Assembly (NCBI GenBank): GCA_024644125.1
Contig: JAHELQ010000106.1
Span: 1-12,601 of the forward strand
Direction: 5' to 3'
Length of the DNA stretch: 12,601 nucleotides
Origin: Candidatus Aminicenantota bacterium
GTDB taxonomy: Bacteria; Acidobacteriota; Aminicenantia; UBA2199
The notes beneath the pieces are model-generated. The model ran no database searches. It was not told the origin of the DNA and saw only the letters and a program-made list of their open reading frames with translations. Position numbers and translations under genes: made by a program. Shown here piece by piece: positions 7,701 to 12,601 of this stretch; position 1 is the first letter of the stretch, and each line of letters starts with the position of its first letter.

Positions 7701-10700
7701 GCAAGGTTCCGTGACAATTCCAACGATGGTTCCGTTCGAGGCGCCTCTCTCCCGAAGCGACATCGCCAGGTGGCCCGCCCGTTCCATATACCCGCCGTAA
7801 GTCACCATTCGATCTTTAAACACAACCGCGATCCTGTCGGGTTGGGATTCCCGGTGGAGGTTCAAATAGTTATGGATCGTCGCCTCGTAGGGGAAATCGC
7901 AGGCGGTGTCGTTGAACGTTTCCAAAATAATCTTCCGCTCGTCCCCGGGCAATATATCCAATTCATACAAAAAGCCCCCGGGAGTCGAGACAATGGCGCC
8001 GACCAACTCCCGGAAATAATGAATGAAGCGACGAATCGTCGTTTTTTCAAACAAACGCGAGCAGTATTCGATTCCAATCCTCACCCGGTTTCCCTGCAGT
8101 TGGGCGGTCCAGGTCATGTCAAAGCGCGAGACCTTGCTTCCGTACTCGCGGATTTCAGCATCGCCGGCTTCTTCATTCGCAGTTGGTCGAGGCCGCGGAA
8201 TGGGCGCCTCGATTGTTTGATAGGCGAACATGACATCAAAGAGAGGATTTCTACCTGCGTCCCGTTCAAGCGCCACCCGCTCCACCAGTTCCTCGAACGG
8301 ATAATCCTGATTCTCGAATGCCTGAAGCGACGCGCGCTTCACCTCTTGAATAAAATCGGGGAACGTCTTGTGGAATGCAGGCGACATACGAATCGCCAGA
8401 GTATTGACGAACATACCGATGATCCCTTCCAGATCGGCGTGCCGCCTTCCAGCCACAGGCGTCCCTACAACGACCGCCGGCTGATTGCCCAATTTTGCCA
8501 TCAGCAGGCCGAAAATGCCCAAAAGGAGCATAAAGGGAGTGAGCCCCTGTCCAGACGCCAGCCGCGTTAATTCTTCCGTCAATTCCCTCGATAGGCCGAA
8601 TCCCATCGAGCCGCCTTCGAAACTCTGTACAACTGGCCGGGGGAAATCACAGGGCAATTGCAGCACCGGAACATCATCCCCAAATTCCTTCTTCCAGAAG
8701 GCCTCCTGCTCCAGGATCCGCTCCCGTTGCCTGTCGCTCTTCATCCATTCGGCATAATCCTTGTATTGAATTTCACATGGGAGTGGCAAACAGTCAGCCA
8801 TCAAGAGATGAAACTCCCTCACCAACACGTCCATGGATGCGCCGTCGCTGATGATGTGATGCATATCCACCATCAAGACATCGCCGTCTTCCCCGCCGTC
8901 AAAAAGTCCCGCCCGGAGAAGCGGCGGCTGATCCAACGCGAAGGGGCGGACGAACCGGCTTGCGACAGTTTCAGGATCTTTTGCCGCGTCGAAGCGCTGA
9001 AGCGCAAAATCCACCTGTCCATGCACCCGTTGAACCGGTTCCTCGTTGACAGTGACGAACGATGTTCGGAAGCTTTCATGCCTGCCGATCAACTGCCTGA
9101 ATACAGACTCCACCCGGTCCGCGCTCGCTCCCGATTGAATTCTCGTAAATAGCGGGATATTGTACACAGTGCTGCCGCGGTCCATTCGCTGCAAGATGAA
9201 CAAACGCTTTTGGGCCGAAGACAGAAGATAATAATCCTTTTTTTCCGCCGGTTGGATGGAGAAAAAACTCTTACGCCCCGCCGCCCGGATGAAATTGGCG
9301 AGTCCCTGGATGGTGGGGGAACGGAAAATTTCCGTGAGGGGAATCTCGATTCCCAGCTCCCGGTGAATGCGCCCCACCAAAATCGTGGCCCGAAGAGAAT
9401 GGCCTCCCAACCGGAAGAAATCGGCATTGGTGCTAACCGATCCCGGCTGTAGAGACAACAATTCTTCCCATATGGAAACGAGAGCCGCTTCCACCGAATC
9501 CGCGGGCGGCACGATGACCGATCCCAGATCCAGCTCCGGTTCCGGCAATGCCCGAAGGTCTACTTTACCGTTAGGTGTAAGAGGAATCGCATCCACTTCG
9601 ACAAAATATGCGGGAATCATGTAATCAGGCAACAATCTCCCCAATGCGGCAATAACGGTCTCCTGGTCGAATTCTTCTCCGGGCGCCACATAGGCGCACA
9701 GATATGTCTCATGAGTCGCATTCTCCCGCGCCGCCACCACGGCGTTTTTTACCTCAGGCAATTGCATGAGCCGGTTCTCGATCTCACCGAGCTCGATGCG
9801 CAAACCGCGAATTTTCACCTGTTGATCGATCCTCCCTAAAAACTCGATCGCTCCATCCGGAAGCCAGCGGGCCAGATCGCCGCTGCGATACATGAATTCG
9901 CCTGCATGGAATGGATCCGGTACAAACTTTTCCGCGGTCAGCGAGGGACGGTTCAAATATCCTCTGGCCAACTGGGTACCCGCCAGGCACAATTCCCCGG
10001 CAACTCCCAGAGGCTGCACGGTGTTTCCGGGTCCAAGTATATATGCCCTGGTATTGGCCACCGGAGAGCCAATGGGAAACGACGGCCTTTCGCCGTCCAC
10101 CGCCAGAAAAGTACTGACTACAGTATTTTCAGTGGGACCATAATTGTTGACCAATACAAAACTACGGGGAGTAAAATCCCTCAGCCGGTCTCCTCCGGTC
10201 AACACTACCCGTAACGAGCAGTTATCGTACTCTTTCATGTATTGCTCGCACAATTGGGTAGGCAAAAACGAGATCGTGATGCAATAACGGGAAAAAAACC
10301 GGTTTAACCGGCTGAGCACCGAAATGTCCGCCGCAGGGACGATGAAGAGCGACGCGCCGCAAGCAAGGAACGGAAACATCTCGAGCACAGTGGCGTCAAA
10401 ACCGAAACCCGCCAATTTCGACGCCCGGTCGTGTTCCGTCACCCCATAGGCTCGTTTGTGCCAGGTCACCATATTCATCAGCGACCTGTGTTCGATCAAA
10501 ACACCTTTGGGCGTTCCGGTGGAGCCTGAAGTATAAATAATATAGGCGAGATCAAGAGGAGCGGTTCCAGGCAATGAGCCTGCGGCCGCTTCGTGATTTG
10601 CCACTACCTCATCGAGGATGACCGTATCGAAGGCTCCGTCGAACCTGCCCGCCAATTCCCTCTGGCAACAGACGACGCCGGCGCCGCTGTCGGCGAGCAT

Positions 10701-12601
10701 AAAATGCGCGCGTTGATCCGGATACGCTGGATCCATGGGCAAAAAGGCCGCTCCCGAACGCAAGACGCCCACAATCCCAACCGCCATGTGAAGGGAAGGA
10801 TGCGAAGTGATGCCTACGATATCTTCATTACAGATTCCCCGGGCGCGCAGTTCTGCGGCCAGAACATCCGCAACCCCTAACAATCCTTTATAGGTCAGAT
10901 GACCATCCTGGAACACGGCGGCGACACGATCGGGCCTTCTAGCGAGATGGCCCTCCAGGAGATCGACGACCGTTACATCCACTGGAAAATCCGCGCCAGT
11001 GTCATTGAATGTCTCAAGAATGACGCTTCGTTCCGCAGGCGTCAACATATCGATCGCTTCCAGATGGATTGCCGGGTCGCCTGTCACGGCATCGACAATA
11101 CGCCGGAAATAGTCGATGAAGCGCCGGATGGAATGTTCTGTAAACAAAGCTGTGCAATATTCGATGCCAAAAAAAAGACACTCCCCCCGCTCGAAAGCCG
11201 TCCATGTAATATCGAATCGGGCGACGCGTCCTCCCAGGCTACGCACTTCCAACCAATCCCCGGGCAAATCTTTCCCTTCGTTCTCCGGGAACCGCGCAGC
11301 GCCCGTATTCTGGAGAACGAACATAATATCGAATAACGGATTCCGCCCAGGATCCCGTACGATATCGAGCGAATCTACCAACTCTTCAAATTGGAAATCC
11401 TGATTCTCAAACGCAGCCAGCGTTTTCTCTCTAACTTGCATCAGGAAATCTGTAAATGTGGTGCCCGCCACAGGGAATGTACGAATCGCCAGGGTGTTGA
11501 CAAACATACCGATGACATTCTCCAGATCCGCGTGACGGCGGCCCGCCACCGGTGTGCCCACGACAACGTCTTCCAGATTGCCGAGTTTCGATAACAGTAC
11601 GTCAAATACGCTCAGAAGCGCCATATAAAGAGTCGCTCCGCGGGCTTCGGCGAGCGATCGCAACATTCCGCTCTGCCGGGAATCGAGATAAAATCCCAAC
11701 GCCTCGCCGGAAAATTTCTGGACCGCGGGGCGGTCATAATCATAAGGAAGTTGCAAGACCGGGATCTCTCCGGCAAATTCCCGTAGCCAGAATTGTTTCT
11801 GCTGTTCAAAATTCCCCGCCGCTGCTTCGCTACCCTGCCACAAAGCATAGTCTTTATATTGAATCGATTGGCGAGGCAATTGCCCGCGTTCGAGCAGCAC
11901 ATGAAATTCCCGTACCAAAACCTCCATCGAGGAACCGTCGCTGACGATATGATGCATATCCACCAGAAGAAAGTAAGAATCCTCCCCTACCGGGGCTACC
12001 CCCAGCCTCAGCAACGGCGGTCTGGAAAGGTCGAAGGGGATGATAAACCGGTTCAGCAGCCCGGGTAATCCTGCAACTGGATCATCGATTTTTTTCATCT
12101 CCCGAACTGTGAGTTCAACCGAGTCGGAAACGCGTTGCACCGGCTCATCGCCAACCGTGACAAACGACGTACGGAAGCTCTCGTGCCGCCGGAGCAATTG
12201 TTCGAAGACCAGTCGCAGTTCCTGTAGATTGGGAATCCCCCGAAGTAACGTCACATGCCGGAGATTGTACACAGTGCTTGCGGCATCCATTCGTTGCAAG
12301 ACATAGAGCCGCTTTTGAGCCGAAGATAACGGATAATAATCCCTTTTTTCAGAAGGTCGAATCTCTTTGTACGCTTCCTGCGCCAATGAATTTATGTGCG
12401 AGGCCTGGCCGCGGACAGTGGGAAACCGGAACACATCCGTCAATGTCATAAGGACACGCAAATCCCGTTGGATCAGCGACACCAGCACGGTTGCCCGGAG
12501 CGAATGCCCTCCCAGGTGGAAAAAACTTGTTTCCACTCCAATACGCGAAGGATCAATCCCCAGCACTTCAGCCCAAATGCAAACCAACGCCCGCTCCGTT
12601 T
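4791..12601 (-). CDS. Nonribosomal peptide synthetase, PCP-C-A-PCP-C-A-PCP-C (5'-partial)
   Basis: Multimodular enzyme that activates amino acids as aminoacyl-AMP, loads them on phosphopantetheine arms and condenses them into a peptide. The frame is open to the right edge. Residues T-E-R-A-L precede the first possible start (TTG, 12587) and belong to the same carrier domain, so that TTG is not the real start. Numbering from that codon, the order is PCP (Ser29), C (His212-His213), A (code residues 731-824), PCP (Ser1064), C (His1243-His1244), A (1762-1855), PCP (Ser2095), C (His2275-His2276), then an acidic tail and a TGA stop at 4793-4791. C motifs (SSAQKRL, RHESFRTSF, YKDY, NPLFD) and A motifs (TSGSTG, YGPTE, GDLAR, NGKVD) are intact. 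There is no epimerase, methyltransferase or thioesterase domain, so it must hand its chain to another protein, most simply the one encoded 20 bases downstream. The NRPS assignment is certain; the product is unknown. Confidence 0.97.
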   Translation of the reverse strand, partial: TERALVCIWAEVLGIDPSRIGVETSFFHLGGHSLRATVLVSLIQRDLRVLMTLTDVFRFPTVRGQASHINSLAQEAYKEIRPSEKRDYYPLSSAQKRLYVLQRMDAASTVYNLRHVTLLRGIPNLQELRLVFEQLLRRHESFRTSFVTVGDEPVQRVSDSVELTVREMKKIDDPVAGLPGLLNRFIIPFDLSRPPLLRLGVAPVGEDSYFLLVDMHHIVSDGSSMEVLVREFHVLLERGQLPRQSIQYKDYALWQGSEAAAGNFEQQKQFWLREFAGEIPVLQLPYDYDRPAVQKFSGEALGFYLDSRQSGMLRSLAEARGATLYMALLSVFDVLLSKLGNLEDVVVGTPVAGRRHADLENVIGMFVNTLAIRTFPVAGTTFTDFLMQVREKTLAAFENQDFQFEELVDSLDIVRDPGRNPLFDIMFVLQNTGAARFPENEGKDLPGDWLEVRSLGGRVARFDITWTAFERGECLFFGIEYCTALFTEHSIRRFIDYFRRIVDAVTGDPAIHLEAIDMLTPAERSVILETFNDTGADFPVDVTVVDLLEGHLARRPDRVAAVFQDGHLTYKGLLGVADVLAAELRARGICNEDIVGITSHPSLHMAVGIVGVLRSGAAFLPMDPAYPDQRAHFMLADSGAGVVCCQRELAGRFDGAFDTVILDEVVANHEAAAGSLPGTAPLDLAYIIYTSGSTGTPKGVLIEHRSLMNMVTWHKRAYGVTEHDRASKLAGFGFDATVLEMFPFLACGASLFIVPAADISVLSRLNRFFSRYCITISFLPTQLCEQYMKEYDNCSLRVVLTGGDRLRDFTPRSFVLVNNYGPTENTVVSTFLAVDGERPSFPIGSPVANTRAYILGPGNTVQPLGVAGELCLAGTQLARGYLNRPSLTAEKFVPDPFHAGEFMYRSGDLARWLPDGAIEFLGRIDQQVKIRGLRIELGEIENRLMQLPEVKNAVVAARENATHETYLCAYVAPGEEFDQETVIAALGRLLPDYMIPAYFVEVDAIPLTPNGKVDLRALPEPELDLGSVIVPPADSVEAALVSIWEELLSLQPGSVSTNADFFRLGGHSLRATILVGRIHRELGIEIPLTEIFRSPTIQGLANFIRAAGRKSFFSIQPAEKKDYYLLSSAQKRLFILQRMDRGSTVYNIPLFTRIQSGASADRVESVFRQLIGRHESFRTSFVTVNEEPVQRVHGQVDFALQRFDAAKDPETVASRFVRPFALDQPPLLRAGLFDGGEDGDVLMVDMHHIISDGASMDVLVREFHLLMADCLPLPCEIQYKDYAEWMKSDRQRERILEQEAFWKKEFGDDVPVLQLPCDFPRPVVQSFEGGSMGFGLSRELTEELTRLASGQGLTPFMLLLGIFGLLMAKLGNQPAVVVGTPVAGRRHADLEGIIGMFVNTLAIRMSPAFHKTFPDFIQEVKRASLQAFENQDYPFEELVERVALERDAGRNPLFDVMFAYQTIEAPIPRPRPTANEEAGDAEIREYGSKVSRFDMTWTAQLQGNRVRIGIEYCSRLFEKTTIRRFIHYFRELVGAIVSTPGGFLYELDILPGDERKIILETFNDTACDFPYEATIHNYLNLHRESQPDRIAVVFKDRMVTYGGYMERAGHLAMSLRERGASNGTIVGIVTEPCAEMMMGIAGILLAGAAFLPIDHNYPDSRIAFMLKDSGSVTTLCQRSMEGRLPLGTDPVILEDSANYEGNGDIQDIRHHPLDLAYIIYTSGSTGKPKGVMIGHRSLINMATWHNRLFSVTAEDRASKYAGFSFDASIYETFPCLVSGGLVDVVPAEIKLDLNRLHRFFIRHCITIVFLPTQLCEQYMHGFENPCLKTLHAGGEQMREFTSRSYMVVNNYGPSENTVVSTMHIVRRDDAMIPIGPPVANTQSYILNESLRPQPIGVPGELCLSGVQLARGYLNRPELTEEKFVLHPFKSGERMYRTGDLARFLPDGTIEFLGRIDFQIKIRGMRVELGEIESHVLSLPTVANAVVLARENPSKEKSICAYVVADGVFDQDTARAHLARHLPDYMIPAHFVVLDEIPLTANGKVDRRALPEPRVEFAARYLPPACQLEERLAHIWAELLAVDAMSISMDADFFKLGGHSLRATIMAGRVHREAGVEIPLSQIFRNPTIRGLANFILEANQIEFEAIDLVEKRDYYAVTSAQRRLYAVQQADLNSVAYNIPNVIRVPDSIDGSRLQSAFRALVQRHESFRTSFTIVAGEPVQRIQDDLDFSIEEGDVSLDRLPMAIEAFVRPFELSLAPLLRVGLVRAQNGQCRLMVDMHHIISDGSSMEVLVHDFMALYNGESLPAPRIQYKDYAGWINREDLAGKIRAQESFWLQEFSGFVPELELPLDFPRPTVQSYAGKTLVFHLGKTVTDGLNRIATEENATLFMALVAVLNVVLSKLAGVRDVVIGTPLAGRRHPDLEHIIGMFINTVALRNFPRPELAFIEFFRDVKERTLRAFENQEYPFESLVDRLGIKRDRSRNPLFDVVLALQNIDRPAAVTPAGQPAQRDGNPSTNEGEFQIATAKFDITILVSQEAEGLSVAFQYRSLLFKEETIERFFGYFSEVAEAVIERRDVPLAEIDVSHGLVVVDEAMPEAEFDF
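4794..4847 (-). other. Acidic C-terminal tail, possible docking segment
   Basis: The last 18 residues after C3 end in DEAMPEAEFDF, rich in Asp and Glu. The next protein begins with MREIKDTDKK, rich in Lys and Arg. Short charged tails can mediate contacts between consecutive NRPS proteins; that role is inferred here from position and charge only. Confidence 0.4.
4848..6149 (-). other. Condensation domain C3, C-terminal in its protein
   Basis: Complete domain: TSAQRRLYAVQQAD at 2154, RHESFRTSF at 2200, MHHIISDG at 2274-2281, YKDYAGW at 2307, IGMFINTVALR at 2422 and RNPLFDVVL at 2478. It has no A domain behind it in the same protein, so the residue it adds must be loaded in trans, probably by the Thr-coded module at the start of the next protein. 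Confidence 0.92.
5746..5781 (-). repeat. 36-base direct repeat in C3, identical to 8842-8877
   Basis: Codes for the end of the VDMHHIISDG active-site region. The identical 36 bases occur in C2 at 8842-8877 in the same orientation, including silent positions. It reflects module duplication or gene conversion rather than a mobile element. Confidence 0.85.
6192..6410 (-). other. PCP domain 3
   Basis: FFKLGGHSLRATIM gives the phosphopantetheine serine at residue 2095. This is the last carrier of the upstream protein; the terminal condensation domain after it acts on the chain it holds. Confidence 0.93.
6450..7889 (-). other. Adenylation domain A2, unassigned code DAYFHGNVVK
   Basis: Core motifs are intact: YTSGSTGKPKG at 1716-1726, YRTGDLARFLPDG at 1931, LPDYMIPAHF at 2017 and NGKVD with Lys2039. 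The A5 motif reads NNYGPSE, with Ser for the usual Thr. The pocket is D1762 A1763 Y1766 F1805 H1827 G1829 N1846 V1854 V1855 K2039. It differs from its sister A1 only at positions 239 (Tyr for Leu) and 299 (His for Leu). The GNVVK half is shared with leucine codes, but I know no exact match, so the substrate is left open. Confidence 0.85.
7932..9242 (-). other. Condensation domain C2
   Basis: Joins the chain on PCP2 to the residue on PCP3. SSAQKRLFILQRMD at 1123, MHHIISDG at 1242-1249, YKDYAEW at 1275, IGMFVNTLAIR at 1390 and RNPLFDVMF at 1446 are all present. It is closely similar to C1 and C3 and shares an exact 36-base DNA stretch with C3 around the active site. Confidence 0.93.
8842..8877 (-). 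repeat. 36-base direct repeat in C2, identical to 5746-5781
   Basis: Second copy of the active-site repeat, about 3.1 kb from the first, which is the length of one C-A-PCP module. Confidence 0.85.
9288..9500 (-). other. PCP domain 2
   Basis: Carrier domain following A1. FFRLGGHSLRATIL places the phosphopantetheine serine at residue 1064. The GGHS form is the usual one for a PCP followed directly by a condensation domain, which is the case here. Confidence 0.93.
9540..10982 (-). other. Adenylation domain A1, leucine-like code DALFLGNVVK
   Basis: Activates the amino acid of this module. Motifs: YTSGSTGTPKG at 685-695, NNYGPTENTV at 814, GELCLAG at 864, YRSGDLARWLPDG at 900, LPDYMIPAYF at 986 and NGKVD with Lys1008. 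Aligned to GrsA positions 235, 236, 239, 278, 299, 301, 322, 330, 331 and 517, the pocket is D731 A732 L735 F774 L796 G798 N815 V823 V824 K1008. The known leucine code DAWFLGNVVK differs only at position 239 (W to L). Leucine or another aliphatic residue is the best guess. Confidence 0.85.
11028..12347 (-). other. Condensation domain C1
   Basis: Forms the peptide bond between the chain on PCP1 and the amino acid on PCP2. Seen in order (residues from the TTG at 12587): SSAQKRLYVLQRMD at 88, RHESFRTSF at 134, catalytic MHHIVSDG at 211-218, YKDYALW at 244, IGMFVNTLAIR at 359 and RNPLFDIMF at 415. The motif set resembles ordinary LCL-type domains joining two L-residues. No HHxxxxGD of dual epimerase/condensation domains is seen. 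Confidence 0.93.
11920..11944 (-). repeat. 25-base direct repeat in C1, identical to 5731-5755 in C3
   Basis: Covers the SDGSSMEV codons just after the catalytic histidines. It matches C3 exactly at 5731-5755, while C2 differs here, so C3 looks like a mosaic of C1-like and C2-like DNA over about 50 bases. Confidence 0.8.
12384..12601 (-). other. PCP (thiolation) domain 1, N-terminally cut by window edge
   Basis: Carrier domain that holds the growing chain on a phosphopantetheine arm. The LGGHS motif gives the attachment serine, codon 12501-12503. The preceding TERAL and IWAEVLGI match the first helix of PCPs, so most of the domain is visible. Its own A domain lies beyond the right edge, which proves that at least one more module exists upstream. 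Confidence 0.92.

Noticed and set aside
7635..8570. 311-codon open frame on the plus strand
   Set aside because: It lies fully antisense to the C2/A2 region of the synthetase, has no recognisable domain and is rich in Arg, His, Pro and Gln, as expected from the complement of a real gene.
12585..12587. TTG as start of the upstream synthetase
   Set aside because: The frame stays open to the edge and codes TERAL, which continues the PCP helix; a start here would cut the carrier domain.
1..12601. CRISPR array, tRNA/rRNA gene, insertion sequence or thioesterase domain
   Set aside because: The window is filled by two NRPS frames; the only repeats are module duplications inside coding sequence, and no GxSxG hydrolase region appears in either visible protein part.

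Overview
The window is one stretch of a nonribosomal peptide synthetase (NRPS) locus, and almost every base of it is coding on the minus strand. Two very large genes, read right to left, fill it. Both are cut by the window edges: the upstream gene has no start here and the downstream gene has no stop here. Only a 20-base gap separates them, and it carries a strong Shine-Dalgarno sequence, so they almost certainly share one transcript. I see no promoter, terminator, RNA gene, CRISPR array, insertion sequence or tailoring gene.

Upstream protein (4791-12601, at least 2,602 residues): it enters inside a peptidyl carrier protein (PCP) domain and continues C-A-PCP-C-A-PCP-C (C, condensation; A, adenylation). 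It stops right after the last C domain with a short acidic tail. All three C domains keep an intact HHxxSDG motif. The first A domain has specificity code DALFLGNVVK, one residue from a known leucine code. The second has DAYFHGNVVK, which I cannot assign.

Downstream protein (1-4770, first 1,590 residues): it starts with only the C-terminal lobe of a condensation-like domain and no HHxxxDG motif. This is followed by an A domain whose ten code residues match the textbook threonine code (DFWNIGMVHK), a PCP with GGDS, a full C domain of a different subtype with HHAIIDG, and the first half of another A domain. The four code positions visible in that last domain (D, A, F, W) suggest valine or a similar small aliphatic residue.

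If the two proteins work in gene order, the assembly line reads ...PCP | C-A(Leu-like)-PCP | C-A(unassigned)-PCP | C // C-lobe-A(Thr)-PCP | C-A(Val-like)... This implies an internal peptide ...-Leu?-X-Thr-Val?-... . No starter module, epimerase, methyltransferase or thioesterase lies in the window, so the ends of the peptide and any release chemistry are encoded outside it.

Organism: the DNA is bacterial in style (long intron-free genes, GGAGGA ribosome binding site, tight spacing) and slightly GC-rich by eye. The species cannot be fixed from this. NRPS domains of similar style occur, from memory only, in environmental bacteria such as Acidobacteriota/Aminicenantes, Myxococcota and some Firmicutes.
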